Source: CAVVDT01 sp963747005 (GTDB lineage: Bacteria > Pseudomonadota > Alphaproteobacteria > Rhizobiales > Aestuariivirgaceae). From it: a stretch of DNA of 64,000 bases. Made by a program: the position numbers and the translations under genes. Positions within the stretch are counted from its first letter, which is position 1, and each line of letters starts with the position of its first letter. Location of the stretch: positions 310,001 to 374,000 of the forward strand of contig CAVVDT010000008.1 in assembly GCA_963747005.1 (NCBI GenBank). Reading direction: 5' to 3'. This document shows positions 24,083-33,081 of the stretch, in pieces. Under the pieces are notes generated by a model, which saw only the letters and a list, made by a program, of their open reading frames with translations, had not been told where the DNA came from and searched no databases.

Positions 24083-26857
24083 ATGACCACCCTGCCCCTC
24101 GACAGCTTCAAGTGCCGCAAGTCGCTCAAAGTCGGCAACAAGGCTTATGTCTACTATTCGCTGAAGGCCGCCGAGAAGAACGGCCTCAAGGGCATCTCAG
24201 CCCTGCCGTTCTCGCTCAAGGTGCTCCTGGAAAACCTGTTGCGTTACGAGGACGGGCGCAGCGTGACCAAGGACGACATCCTGGCGGTGGCAAAGTGGGT
24301 GAAGAACCGCGGCAAGGCCGGACGCGAAATCGCCTTCAGGCCGGCGCGTGTCCTGATGCAGGATTTCACCGGCGTGCCCGCCGTCGTCGACCTCGCCGCC
24401 ATGCGCGATGCCATGACGGCGCTGGGCGGCGATGCCAAGAAGATCAATCCGCTGGCCCCCGTCGATCTGGTCATCGACCATTCGGTGATGGTCGACTTCT
24501 TCGGCAACTCGCGTTCCTTCAAGCTCAACGTGGGCAAGGAATACGAGCGCAACGTGGAGCGCTACACCTTTCTCAAATGGGGCCAGGGCGCCTTCGACAA
24601 TTTCCGCGTGGTGCCGCCCGGCACCGGCATCTGCCATCAGGTGAACCTCGAATATCTCGCCAGGACGGTATGGACGAAGAAGGAAAAGATCGGCGGCAAG
24701 ACGGTTGAGACCGCCTATCCCGACACCCTGGTCGGCACCGACAGCCATACCACCATGGTCAACGGTCTTGCTGTGCTCGGCTGGGGAGTGGGCGGCATCG
24801 AGGCGGAGGCCGCCATGCTTGGCCAGCCGATCTCCATGCTCATCCCCGAGGTGGTCGGCTTCAAGCTCACCGGCAAGCTGAAACCCGGCACCACCGCCAC
24901 CGACCTGGTGCTCACCGTCACCGAGATGCTGCGCAAGATGGGCGTGGTCGGCAAGTTCGTGGAATTCTTCGGCCCCGGCCTTTCCGGCCTGTCGCTGGAG
25001 GATCGCGCCACCATCGCCAACATGGCACCGGAATATGGCGCCACCTGCGGCTTTTTCCCGGTATCTGCCGAGACCCTTCAGTATCTCAACGGCACCGGGC
25101 GCTCGCCGGCGCAGGTGGCGCTGGTGGAGAAGTACGCCAAGACGCAAGGCATGTTCTCGACCAAGGCAACGCCCGATCCGGTGTTCACGGCGACACTGGG
25201 CCTCGACCTCGGCGACGTCGTGCCGTCGATCGCCGGTCCGAAGCGGCCGCAGGACCGGGTGCCGCTGGACAAGGCAGCCGGCGAGTTTGTCAAGGCGCTC
25301 ACCGAGATCGCCGGCGGGCCGCGAAGCAAGACCGAACCGTCTGCGACCAGCGACGGGGCGCGCTTCATGGCCGAAGGCGCCCAGCAGGAGCAGGCGCCGC
25401 CGCGTCACGTGGTCGACGGTGCCAACTACACCATCGGCAACGGCGACGTGGTGATCGCCGCTATCACCTCGTGCACCAACACCTCGAACCCTTCCGTCAT
25501 GGTGGCGGCCGGCCTTCTGGCCCGCAACGCCAACAAGCTCGGCCTCAAGGTGAAGCCGTGGGTCAAGACCTCGCTGGCCCCCGGGAGCCAGGTGGTGACG
25601 GAATATCTTGCCTCCTCCGGGCTGCAGAAGGAACTGGACAAGCTCGGCTTCGATCTGGTGGGCTATGGCTGCACGACCTGTATCGGCAATTCCGGGCCGC
25701 TGTCGGAAGCCATCTCGGATGCCATAAAGAAGCACGATTTGGTGGCCTGCGCGGTGCTCTCGGGCAATCGCAATTTCGAAGGCCGCATCAATGCCGATGT
25801 CCGGGCCAACTATCTCGCCTCGCCGCCGCTGGTCGTCGCCTATGCGCTGGCCGGTTCGCTCAATGTCAATATCGCCAGCGATCCCCTCGGGCACACCAGG
25901 AAGGGTGAGCCGGTCTATCTCCGGGATATCTGGCCGGCACCCGCCGAGGTGGCCGAGACGGTGCGCAAGAACGTCACCCGCAAGGCCTTCAAGCACCGCT
26001 ACAAGGACGTGTTTGCCGGCGATGCCCAGTGGCGCAAGATCAAGGTGACCAAGGGGCTCACCTATGCTTGGGACGGCAAGTCCACCTATGTCCAGAACCC
26101 GCCCTATTTCGACGGCCTCAGCGTCGCGCCCAAGCCGGTGGAAGACGTGGTGGGCGCGCGGGTGCTGGGACTGTTCGGCGACTCGATCACCACTGACCAC
26201 ATCTCGCCGGCCGGCGCCATCAAGCTCGATTCACCGGCAGGCAAATACCTCACCGACCACAAGGTGGAGCGGCTCGACTTCAACTCCTACGGCTCGCGGC
26301 GCGGCAATCACGAAGTGATGATGCGCGGCACCTTCGCCAATATCCGCATCAAGAACCAGATGGTGCCCGGCACCGAGGGTGGCGTCACCGCCTACCAGCC
26401 CTCAGGCAAGGTGATGCCCATCTACGATGCCGCCATGGCCTACATGAAGGACAAGGTGCCGCTGGTGGTGTTCGCCGGCAAGGAATACGGCACCGGATCG
26501 TCGCGCGACTGGGCTGCCAAGGGCACGACGCTGCTCGGCGTCAGGGCGGTCATCGCCGGCTCGTTCGAGCGCATCCATCGCTCCAATCTGATCGGCATGG
26601 GCGTTTTGCCCCTGCAGTTCAAGGAGGGCGAGAGCTGGCAGAGCCATGGTCTCAAGGGCGACGAGACCGTCACCATCCACGGTCTGGGCGACACGCTCAA
26701 GCCGCAGGCCCAGCTTGCCGTCGAGATCACGCCATCGGGCGGCAAGCCCAAGGTGATCGACGTCTTGTGCCGCATCGATACACTCGATGAGCTCGACTAT
26801 TTCAGGAACGGGGGCATTCTCGCCTATGTGCTGCGTAACCTCGCCAAGGCGGCGTGA
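24083..26857 (+). CDS. acnA: Aconitate hydratase A
   Basis: The 924-residue protein is a full aconitase A, interconverting citrate and isocitrate. The [4Fe-4S] ligands are visible as Cys in ITSCTNTSNPSV (about 475) and two in YGCTTCIGNSG (about 540). GDSITTDHISPAG and the FGSRRGNHEVMMRG-type substrate motif (here YGSRRGNH) mark the C-terminal swivelling domain. ATG 24083 has AGGAG 15 to 11 bases upstream. In many rhizobial relatives acnA is directly divergent from ccmA, but here the RTX gene and a ccmA remnant intervene. Confidence 0.95.
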   Translation: MTTLPLDSFKCRKSLKVGNKAYVYYSLKAAEKNGLKGISALPFSLKVLLENLLRYEDGRSVTKDDILAVAKWVKNRGKAGREIAFRPARVLMQDFTGVPAVVDLAAMRDAMTALGGDAKKINPLAPVDLVIDHSVMVDFFGNSRSFKLNVGKEYERNVERYTFLKWGQGAFDNFRVVPPGTGICHQVNLEYLARTVWTKKEKIGGKTVETAYPDTLVGTDSHTTMVNGLAVLGWGVGGIEAEAAMLGQPISMLIPEVVGFKLTGKLKPGTTATDLVLTVTEMLRKMGVVGKFVEFFGPGLSGLSLEDRATIANMAPEYGATCGFFPVSAETLQYLNGTGRSPAQVALVEKYAKTQGMFSTKATPDPVFTATLGLDLGDVVPSIAGPKRPQDRVPLDKAAGEFVKALTEIAGGPRSKTEPSATSDGARFMAEGAQQEQAPPRHVVDGANYTIGNGDVVIAAITSCTNTSNPSVMVAAGLLARNANKLGLKVKPWVKTSLAPGSQVVTEYLASSGLQKELDKLGFDLVGYGCTTCIGNSGPLSEAISDAIKKHDLVACAVLSGNRNFEGRINADVRANYLASPPLVVAYALAGSLNVNIASDPLGHTRKGEPVYLRDIWPAPAEVAETVRKNVTRKAFKHRYKDVFAGDAQWRKIKVTKGLTYAWDGKSTYVQNPPYFDGLSVAPKPVEDVVGARVLGLFGDSITTDHISPAGAIKLDSPAGKYLTDHKVERLDFNSYGSRRGNHEVMMRGTFANIRIKNQMVPGTEGGVTAYQPSGKVMPIYDAAMAYMKDKVPLVVFAGKEYGTGSSRDWAAKGTTLLGVRAVIAGSFERIHRSNLIGMGVLPLQFKEGESWQSHGLKGDETVTIHGLGDTLKPQAQLAVEITPSGGKPKVIDVLCRIDTLDELDYFRNGGILAYVLRNLAKAA

Positions 26858-26922
26858 GGGTTCACCGGCCTGTCACCTGAAATTGACTCGCCGGTGATGG
26901 CGGCTTGCGGCATATAGCAGGG

Positions 26923-27684
26923 ATGGACACATTACATCCCATCGGCCGCCGGGACCTGCTCCTATCAGCCGGTGCCGGCGCCCTCGCCGGCCTCTTGGGC
27001 TGCGGTGCGGCGCTGGCCGCCGGCCGTTCGCCGGTGGTGGTGGAGCTCTTCACCAGCCAGGGCTGCTCGTCTTGCCCGCCGGCCGATGCCTTCATGCAGG
27101 ACCTGGTCAAGCAGCCGGGCGTCATCGCGGTTTCCTACAATGTCGACTACTGGGATTATCTCGGCTGGCGCGACACGCTGGGTTCGCCGGTGTTTTCGCG
27201 CCGCCAGCGCGACTATGCCCGGCGGCGCGGCGACGGCAAGGTCTACACCCCGCAGATGGTGATCGACGGCCGCCGCCACGAGGTGGGATCGCGCCGGCGC
27301 GCCGTCTACGACGCCATCGCGGAGGAAGGCACGCTCAGCCCCGACACCACCGTGCCGATGCATGCCAGTGAGACCAATAGCGAAGTCATCATCGATGTCG
27401 GCGGGGCGCCGACCGACCGGATCAAGCAGGAATCCACCGTCTGGATCCTGGTGGTCTCACCGAGAGTCACGGTTCCCATCAGCCGCGGTGAGAACGCCGG
27501 CAGCAAGATCACCTATTCCAACGTGGTGCGCCGCATGATCCCCGCCGGCATGTGGCATGGCGAGGCCATGACACTGAAGTTGCCGAAGGCCGACCTCATG
27601 GCCGACGCTGGGGAATTCTGCGTGGCGCTTTTGCAAGTCGGTGGCGTCGGCCCCATCATCGGCGCCACCATGTACCGGGAATAG
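26923..27684 (+). CDS. DUF1223 protein, secreted, thioredoxin-like
   Basis: The 253-residue protein starts with a basic, twin-arginine-containing leader (RRDLLLSAGAGALAG) and a hydrophobic segment ending in ALAAG, so export is likely. The mature part begins PVVVELFTSQGCSSCPPAD, the defining DUF1223 motif with a CxxC that may be redox-active. YTPQMVIDGR follows at about 113. The DUF1223 gene downstream of acnA is a common arrangement in this group. Its biochemical role is unknown. Confidence 0.85.
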   Translation: MDTLHPIGRRDLLLSAGAGALAGLLGCGAALAAGRSPVVVELFTSQGCSSCPPADAFMQDLVKQPGVIAVSYNVDYWDYLGWRDTLGSPVFSRRQRDYARRRGDGKVYTPQMVIDGRRHEVGSRRRAVYDAIAEEGTLSPDTTVPMHASETNSEVIIDVGGAPTDRIKQESTVWILVVSPRVTVPISRGENAGSKITYSNVVRRMIPAGMWHGEAMTLKLPKADLMADAGEFCVALLQVGGVGPIIGATMYRE

Positions 27685-27696
27685 GGCCGAAGCCGT

Positions 27697-29616
27697 TCAC
27701 CCGGCGGCGGCGAATACCCGCTCCATCAGCCTGGCGACGCGGCGGGCGTGGCCTTCGCTGTCGGCGGGGGCTTCGCCTTCCAGGATATGGGCCTGGTCGA
27801 GCAGCAGGTGGGCGGCATCGGCCAGATCCTCGCTGGCGCCGGAGGCCTTGGCCTGGCGGGCGAGCGCCTTGATCAGGGGGTGGCCGGCGTTCACTTCCAG
27901 CACCGGGGGGCTCACCGTCACACCGGTGTCGCGCTGGCGCGACAGGAGCTTTTCCAGGGTACGGTCGAGGCCGGCCTTGTCGGAGCCGAGACACACCGGC
28001 GACGACGTCAGGCGGGTCGATTTCACGACATCCTTGACGTCATCGCCGAGCGCCTGCTTGAGGGCGGCGATGAGGGTGCCCAATGCCGCGGGGTCTTCCT
28101 CGGTTGCCGGGCTCTCCACCTCAGTGGAGGCGATCTTCGCCAGATCCTCGGCGCCTTCCTCGATCGACTTGAACGGCTTGCCGTCGAAACCGAGCGCGGT
28201 GCGCACCCAGAAACTGTCCACCGGATCGGTGAGCAGCAGGACTTCGAGGTCGCGGGCGCGGTAGCCCTCGAGCCGCGGGTTGCGGGTGGCGCGTGCCTCG
28301 TCTTCGCCGGTGAGGTAATAGATCGCCGTCTGGTTTTCCTTCAGGCGCCCCACATAGTCCTTGAGGCTGACGGTCTCGCCGTCCGATTTGGTGGTCCTGA
28401 AGCGCACTACCTCGAACAACTGGTCGCGGCGCTCCATGTCCTCATACAGGCCTTCCTTGATGACGGCACCGAAGGCCTTCCAGATGCCGGCAAAGCGTTC
28501 AGATTCGTTGTCGGCGCATTTCTTCAGTTCCGAGAGCACCCGATTGGTCACCGCCTTGCGGATCTGGGCGACGGTCGGGTTGCGCTGGAGCATTTCGCGC
28601 GAGATGTTGAGCGGCATGTCCTGCGAATCGATCACCCCGCGCACGAAGCGCAGATAGGCCGGCAGGAGATCGGCATCGTCGGTGATGAAGACGCGGCGCA
28701 CATAGAGCTTCTGGCGGCCCGAGCGGGCCGGATCGAACAGATCGAAGGGTCGCTCGGCCGGCACGAACAACAGGACCGTGTATTCGTTGCGCCCCTCGGC
28801 ACGATAATGGATGGTAAGGGCCGGATCGCCATAAAGGCCGCAGACGTGGCCGGAAAATTCCTTGTACTGTTCCGGGGTGATCTCGGCCTTGGGGCGGGCC
28901 CAGATGGCGCTGGCGGAATTGATCTGGCGGCGCGTCTCGGCATCGACCGCCAGCATGATGGGATGCGCCACATGGTCCGAATAGGCCTTGACGATCGTCT
29001 CGATGCGGCTGGCAGCGAGGAATTCCTTGGCATCGTCGCGCAAATTGAGGCGGATGCGGGTGCCGGCATCCTTCATTCCCTCGCCGTCGGAAGCCTCAAC
29101 GGCATATTCGCCGGTGCCTTCGGACGTCCATTTGTGCCATTCGGACGTGCCGGCGCGACGCGAGATCACCTCGACCCGGGAGGCGACGATGAAGGCGGCA
29201 TAAAAGCCGATGCCGAACTGGCCGATCAGATGCAGATCGCCCTTGGCCTCGGCGGCCTTGGCCATGAAGGCCTGCGAGCCGGAACGGGCGATGGTGCCGA
29301 GGTTTTCGATAAGCTCGGCGCGCTCCATGCCGATGCCGTTGTCGGTGACGGTGAGGGTTCTCGCCTTGTCGTCGATGGCGATGACGATCTCAAGGTCGCC
29401 CGTCTGGGCGGCATCGGGACTGGTCAGCGCCTCGTAGCGCCGGCGGTCGAGCGCATCAGATGCATTGGAGATGAGCTCGCGCAAAAAGACGTCGCGGTCG
29501 GAATAGACCGAGTGTACCATCAGGTTGAGGAGCTTGGCCACCTCGGCCTGGAAGGCGAAGGTCTCGCCGGCCTTTTCCGCCTCGGGTTTCCTGCTCGCTT
29601 TTGCTGCCTTTGCCAT
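27697..29616 (-). CDS. htpG: Chaperone HtpG (Hsp90)
   Basis: The 639-residue protein has the GHKL ATPase N-domain (ELISNASDALD, DNGIGM, GQFGIGFYAAF), the middle domain with LYVRRVFITDD and LNISREMLQ, and a C-terminal dimerisation domain. Length is typical of HtpG. GAGG lies upstream of ATG 29616 and a sigma-32-like promoter lies just beyond. It converges on the DUF1223 gene, with 12 bases between the stops. Confidence 0.96.
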   Translation of the reverse strand: MAKAAKASRKPEAEKAGETFAFQAEVAKLLNLMVHSVYSDRDVFLRELISNASDALDRRRYEALTSPDAAQTGDLEIVIAIDDKARTLTVTDNGIGMERAELIENLGTIARSGSQAFMAKAAEAKGDLHLIGQFGIGFYAAFIVASRVEVISRRAGTSEWHKWTSEGTGEYAVEASDGEGMKDAGTRIRLNLRDDAKEFLAASRIETIVKAYSDHVAHPIMLAVDAETRRQINSASAIWARPKAEITPEQYKEFSGHVCGLYGDPALTIHYRAEGRNEYTVLLFVPAERPFDLFDPARSGRQKLYVRRVFITDDADLLPAYLRFVRGVIDSQDMPLNISREMLQRNPTVAQIRKAVTNRVLSELKKCADNESERFAGIWKAFGAVIKEGLYEDMERRDQLFEVVRFRTTKSDGETVSLKDYVGRLKENQTAIYYLTGEDEARATRNPRLEGYRARDLEVLLLTDPVDSFWVRTALGFDGKPFKSIEEGAEDLAKIASTEVESPATEEDPAALGTLIAALKQALGDDVKDVVKSTRLTSSPVCLGSDKAGLDRTLEKLLSRQRDTGVTVSPPVLEVNAGHPLIKALARQAKASGASEDLADAAHLLLDQAHILEGEAPADSEGHARRVARLMERVFAAAG

Positions 29617-29654
29617 ACCTGCCTCGTTACGCGAAAATTCGTTGCTGGGCACGG

Positions 29655-29682
29655 ATATGGGGCAGGGACGGTGAAGGTCAAG
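29655..29682 (-). promoter_or_regulatory. Sigma-32 (RpoH) type heat-shock promoter of htpG
   Basis: On the minus strand CTTGAC (29682-29677) is followed after 14 bases by CCCCATAT (29662-29655), matching the RpoH consensus CTTGAA-N12-14-CCCCATNT. Transcription would start about 30 bases before the htpG ATG. This fits HtpG being a heat-shock protein. Confidence 0.75.
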
Positions 29683-29697
29683 ACCATCGCGACGGGC

Positions 29698-29736
29698 AAA
29701 ATGAGCGCGGCCGGACCTTCGATGAGGTCCGGCCGC
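29698..29736 (-). terminator. Orphan rho-independent terminator-like hairpin upstream of htpG
   Basis: GCGGCCGGACC at 29707-29717 pairs perfectly with GGTCCGGCCGC at 29726-29736 across an eight-base loop. Read on the minus strand the stem is followed by GCTCATTTT. It lies upstream of the htpG promoter, so it would end a minus-strand transcript that begins further right, where no minus-strand protein gene exists. Confidence 0.55.
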
Positions 29737-29785
29737 TGGTAAACCGTGTTGACGCCTACTGACTGACTTGGTCGTTTGCGTGTGT

Positions 29786-29859
29786 CGGCCCGGCTTCTTG
29801 CGAGAAGGCTCGGGGGGCTGGGGGGCTGAGTTTCCGAGACCTCCTCTGAAGCCGGGCCG
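29786..29859 (-). ncRNA. Candidate structured small RNA (unassigned)
   Basis: CGGCCCGGCTTC at 29786-29797 and GAAGCCGGGCCG at 29848-29859 form a perfect 12-bp stem closing 50 bases, inside which CTCGG (29809-29813) can pair with CCGAG (29834-29838). CCTCT (29843-29847) and AGAGG (29861-29865) offer a competing pairing. With the terminator-like hairpin at 29707-29736 it suggests a minus-strand transcript of about 170 bases. I could not match it to 6S, SRP RNA or tmRNA. The rest of 29617-30052 shows no coding frame. Confidence 0.35.
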
Positions 29860-30052
29860 TAGAGGCAACGATGACAATGTGCTGGGCGAATGCGGAACGA
29901 CAAAGGCCGGCTTGCGGCAAAATTGGGGCTATATCGTCCGGCACGGGCGTTGTGGCGTCGCTTGCCAAAGCGCCTGCGATGGGTCATCATTTCGTCATGA
30001 CAGTTGCAAACACAATCCCCTGCTGCGCAGGGCGGAGCAGGGGAGGCGCAAG

Positions 30053-30448
30053 GTGAGCGAAGCCGATCCGATAGTTTCGCTTCGGCTGCACTGGTCTGGC
30101 AGTGCAGTCGATCATGATGACACCAGACCGGCCAGCATCGCGGCGCGCCCGCAGATCTCTTTCAACCGCAAGGAACTTGGTCTCATCCTCGGCGTCTACG
30201 GCGCCAGGGTGGCGGAAGGCGAATGGCGCGACTATGCCATCGACTTCACCCGCGACCGGGCGGTGTTCTCGATCTTCCGCCGCAGCAGCGAGATGCCTCT
30301 CTATCGCATCGAGAAGAACCCCAGGCTGGCCCGCCGCCAGGGCGCCTACGCGGTGGTGGCAACCGGCGGCACCATCTTGAGGCGCGGCCACGATCTGGCG
30401 CAGGTCCTCAAGGTTCTGATCAAGACACCGCGCCTCGTCAGCGTCTGA
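30053..30448 (+). CDS. DUF2794 protein
   Basis: A GTG start at 30053, preceded by GGGGAGG, gives 131 residues. The core reads FNRKELGLILGVYG, then EWRDYAIDF, DRAVFSIFRRSSE and PLYRIEKNPRLARRQGAY, ending with RRGHDLAQVLKVL. This is the DUF2794 signature, a small conserved protein of alphaproteobacteria with no established function. The frame is open further upstream, but that part has no family-like sequence. A bidirectional terminator follows the gene. Confidence 0.82.
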   Translation: MSEADPIVSLRLHWSGSAVDHDDTRPASIAARPQISFNRKELGLILGVYGARVAEGEWRDYAIDFTRDRAVFSIFRRSSEMPLYRIEKNPRLARRQGAYAVVATGGTILRRGHDLAQVLKVLIKTPRLVSV

Positions 30449-30464
30449 TCGGGCAGCGCCAACG

Positions 30465-30502
30465 AAAAACCCCCGGAGCCTTTGACAGGTCCGGGGGCCT
30501 TT
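30465..30502. terminator. Bidirectional intrinsic terminator between convergent genes
   Basis: CCCCCGGA at 30470-30477 pairs with TCCGGGGG at 30490-30497. A run of five A lies on the left (30465-30469) and CCTTTGTTGTT on the right, so it can terminate the DUF2794 transcript on the plus strand and the Bax-inhibitor gene on the minus strand. Confidence 0.75.
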
Positions 30503-30535
30503 GTTGTTCCGCTCTTGCGAGCCGGTCTTCTATCC

Positions 30536-31267
30536 TCAGTTCGAGCGCATGATGCCGAGGATGTTGAGGATGTGGATGAACAGCGTAATGAAGGCGCCGT
30601 AGAGCATGAAGGCGCCGAAGATCGCCTTGCCCTGGGCAACGCCGGTCGAGTCGCCCTGCACATACATCTCCTTGATCATCTGGGTCTCATAGGCCGTGAC
30701 CGCGGCGAACACCACGACCACGATCATCGAGGTGATGAGGCTCATGAAGGTCGAATGGAAGAAGATCGCATTGGCGATGATCGCCAGGATGAGGCCGATG
30801 GAGGCCATCATGAAAAAGCCACCCATCCCCGACAGGTCGCGCTTGGTCACATAGCCGGCAAGGCTGGTGGCGCCGAAGGTGACGGCGGTGAGGCCGAGTG
30901 CCTGGACGATCAGGGCGCCGCCGTTGATGCCCATGTAAAAGGCGATCATCGGAGCGATGAATACGCCCCACAAGGCCGCGTAGCCCCAGTAGGCCGCGTG
31001 CGCCACCATGGTGTTGCCGGAAAAGATCATGCGCGGCGCCATGAAGCCGAGCCCGAGGATGGCAAAGAACAGGATCCACTTGGCCGGGCCCAGCGCGATG
31101 GCGCTGAGGACGGCCGGGTTGCCGGCCACGAACAGCGTCACGATGGCCGTCACGGCCACGCCGAGCGCCATGTAGTTGTAAACGCGCAGCATGTAGGACC
31201 TGAGACCCGCGTCGATATCAAGCCTGGCCCCGGTCTGCGCGGCTGTACGGTATTTCAGGTCAGCCAT
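30536..31267 (-). CDS. Bax inhibitor-1 (YccA/YbhL) family membrane protein
   Basis: The 243-residue protein has seven hydrophobic helices after a short hydrophilic N-terminus that includes LRSYMLRVYNYMALG, typical of alphaproteobacterial Bax inhibitor-1 proteins. MIKEMY in the last loop and a C-terminal ILNILGIMR are also family features. Members act as calcium-leak channels or modulate FtsH, but the role in this lineage is not established. The start at 31267 has GGAG upstream; a longer frame begins at 31294. Confidence 0.88.
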   Translation of the reverse strand: MADLKYRTAAQTGARLDIDAGLRSYMLRVYNYMALGVAVTAIVTLFVAGNPAVLSAIALGPAKWILFFAILGLGFMAPRMIFSGNTMVAHAAYWGYAALWGVFIAPMIAFYMGINGGALIVQALGLTAVTFGATSLAGYVTKRDLSGMGGFFMMASIGLILAIIANAIFFHSTFMSLITSMIVVVVFAAVTAYETQMIKEMYVQGDSTGVAQGKAIFGAFMLYGAFITLFIHILNILGIMRSN

Positions 31268-31378
31268 GGAAAAGAACTCCTCCGAAAGTGCCACAGGGTA
31301 GTTGCTGCCCGAATATGGGCATGGCGGCCGTGCTGCGCAAGCAAAACCGCCAACAGGGTTACGGCGATTTAATGTGCC

Positions 31379-31687
31379 TCACTCACCGGCCTTGCCGGCA
31401 TAACGGTTCATGGCGCGCGCCATCTTGAGGTCGAGTTCGCTGACCCCGCCGGCCGAATGGGTGGCCAGCGTCACCTCCACGGTGCGGTAGACGTTCGACC
31501 ATTCGGGATGGTGGTCCATCTTTTCCGCCAGCATCGCCACCCGCGTCATGAAGCCGAAGGCCTGGTTGAAATCGGCGAAAATGAAGGCCTTGGCGATGGC
31601 ATCGCGGCCGTCGACCTCTTTCCAGCCTTCGAGTTCGGTCAACGCCTTGCGGCGCTCGCCATCGGACAGTTTCACGGGCGCGCTCAT
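31379..31687 (-). CDS. phhB: Pterin-4a-carbinolamine dehydratase
   Basis: The 102-residue protein contains EKMDHHPEWSNVY, the family active-site motif with consecutive His residues, and VEVTLATHSAGGVSELDLKMA at the C-terminus. It dehydrates 4a-hydroxytetrahydropterin, the product of aromatic amino acid hydroxylases. Its start overlaps the thpR stop by four bases. Confidence 0.92.
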   Translation of the reverse strand: MSAPVKLSDGERRKALTELEGWKEVDGRDAIAKAFIFADFNQAFGFMTRVAMLAEKMDHHPEWSNVYRTVEVTLATHSAGGVSELDLKMARAMNRYAGKAGE

Positions 31688-32265
31688 TCGTCCTCCAGCA
31701 GGGCGTAGTCGGCCGGGATCAGCCGCCGGTCCTCTCCCAGGCGGTAACTTTCCTCCACCGCGTAGGGCCCGCCGCCGCGCGAGGGGCGCGAGGAAAACAG
31801 CACGAAACGCGCAACCTCGATGGGCCGGCTGGCGTAGAGGCTGTGGGCCGAGATGTAGGACTGCACATTTGCCGCATCGGCCGCCCCGAGGCGGGCAAGC
31901 GTCACATGGGGGAAGTATTTGCGGCCTTCCGCGGCCAGCCCCAGGCGTTGCAGCAGGCGCTCATGGGCAGCCTGCAGACGGATCAGTTCCGGGCAATCGG
32001 CGAGCCCGGCATAGATCAGCCGCGGCTTCCTGCCGCCAAAGGCGCCCACCCCTTTGAGGCGGATGGCAAAGGCGGGGGCGGCCACGGCTTCCAGGCCGTA
32101 GGCGATATCATGGGCGAAGCTGTCGTCGATATCGCCGATGAAGCGCAGGGTGATGTGGAAGGCATCCGGCTCGATCCAGCGTGCACCGCGAACGCCGCCG
32201 CGCATCAAGGAAAGTTCGAAGCCGACATCCCGGGGGATTTCCAGGCCGGTGAAGAGGCGCGGCAT
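31684..32265 (-). CDS. thpR: RNA 2',3'-cyclic phosphodiesterase (2H family)
   Basis: The 193-residue protein has the two HxTx motifs of the 2H phosphoesterase superfamily: His37 in FHITLRFIG and His120 in PHVTLARLG. It opens with RLFTGLEIP, typical of ThpR/LigT. The family opens 2',3'-cyclic phosphates on RNA and can ligate tRNA halves in vitro. It is upstream of and overlaps the pterin dehydratase gene. Confidence 0.9.
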   Translation of the reverse strand: MPRLFTGLEIPRDVGFELSLMRGGVRGARWIEPDAFHITLRFIGDIDDSFAHDIAYGLEAVAAPAFAIRLKGVGAFGGRKPRLIYAGLADCPELIRLQAAHERLLQRLGLAAEGRKYFPHVTLARLGAADAANVQSYISAHSLYASRPIEVARFVLFSSRPSRGGGPYAVEESYRLGEDRRLIPADYALLEDE

Positions 32266-32324
32266 GCGGACCTCCGAATCGTTGCAACCTCGAACTTAGG
32301 CACGATTTGCGGCCTGAGCAAAAC

Positions 32325-32966
32325 CTATCTTCGAAGGCCCTCGATAAAGGCCGTCACCGCCGGCAGGATGTGATCGACGATGACGTCCACGCCCATCGCC
32401 GTCGGATGCATGCCGTCGGACTGGTTGAGGCCGGGTTTGGCCGCGATGCCGGCAAGAAAGAACGGATAAAGGGCGACATGATGGCGGGCGGCAAGGGCGG
32501 GGTAAATGGCATCGAAGCGCGCCACATAATCCTTGCCCATGTTGGGCGGCGCCAGCATGCCGGCCAGCATCACGGCAATGCCGCGGGCCTTGAGACGGGT
32601 GATGATGGCATCCAGCGCCTTTTCGGTGATGGCGGGGTCGATGCCGCGCAAGGCATCGTTGGCACCCAGTTCGACGATCACCGCCTTGATGTCGGGGCCA
32701 ACCACCCAGTCGAGGCGGGCCAGGCCGTCCTTGGCTGTATCGCCGGAAACCCCGGCATTGGCGACGGCGACGTCAAAGCCGGCCTTCTTCAGCCGCGCTT
32801 CGAGACGAGCCGGGAAGGCTTCATCCGCCTTGAGACCGTAGCCGGCCGTCAGGCTGTCGCCCAGTACCATGAGATGCAGGCTCGCCGCCGAGCCCGGCAC
32901 CGACGACAGGATCAGCAACAGCCCCGCCGCCATCAGCGCGCCGCATTTCATCGCAAGTCTTCGCAT
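32325..32966 (-). CDS. tesA: Arylesterase/lysophospholipase TesA-like, SGNH/GDSL hydrolase
   Basis: The 213-residue protein has a signal peptide (about residues 1-28, ending GSAAS), block I LGDSLTAGYG with nucleophile Ser38, block III ELGANDALRG and block V SDGMHPT with the Asp-His pair. It is a periplasmic TesA-type acyl hydrolase. It is divergent from an ABC ATPase/permease pair, the same arrangement as tesA-ybbA-ybbP in Escherichia coli. Confidence 0.92.
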   Translation of the reverse strand: MRRLAMKCGALMAAGLLLILSSVPGSAASLHLMVLGDSLTAGYGLKADEAFPARLEARLKKAGFDVAVANAGVSGDTAKDGLARLDWVVGPDIKAVIVELGANDALRGIDPAITEKALDAIITRLKARGIAVMLAGMLAPPNMGKDYVARFDAIYPALAARHHVALYPFFLAGIAAKPGLNQSDGMHPTAMGVDVIVDHILPAVTAFIEGLRR

Positions 32967-33081
32967 GCCGTCCCTTCGTGTTCACAATCGCGTGTATCAC
33001 CGGCGCCTTCCATCCTCCGGCGACGGCCCGGCGGCTATCAATCCGTAATCACAAACTATATAGGCAACCGCGAGCAACACC

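Noticed and set aside
24197..26200. Long minus-strand frame through acnA, and similar antisense frames through htpG (27748-29742) and sucA (47841-50390)
   Set aside because: GC-rich codon bias creates long antisense frames. The sense genes are unambiguous full-length families and the antisense products show no motifs.
29756..29800. GCAAACGAC on the minus strand, encoding A-N-D, as in tmRNA tag sequences
   Set aside because: The following codons read Q-V-S-Q and stop. No tag ending in Ala-Ala and no tRNA-like domain are visible, so tmRNA is not supported.
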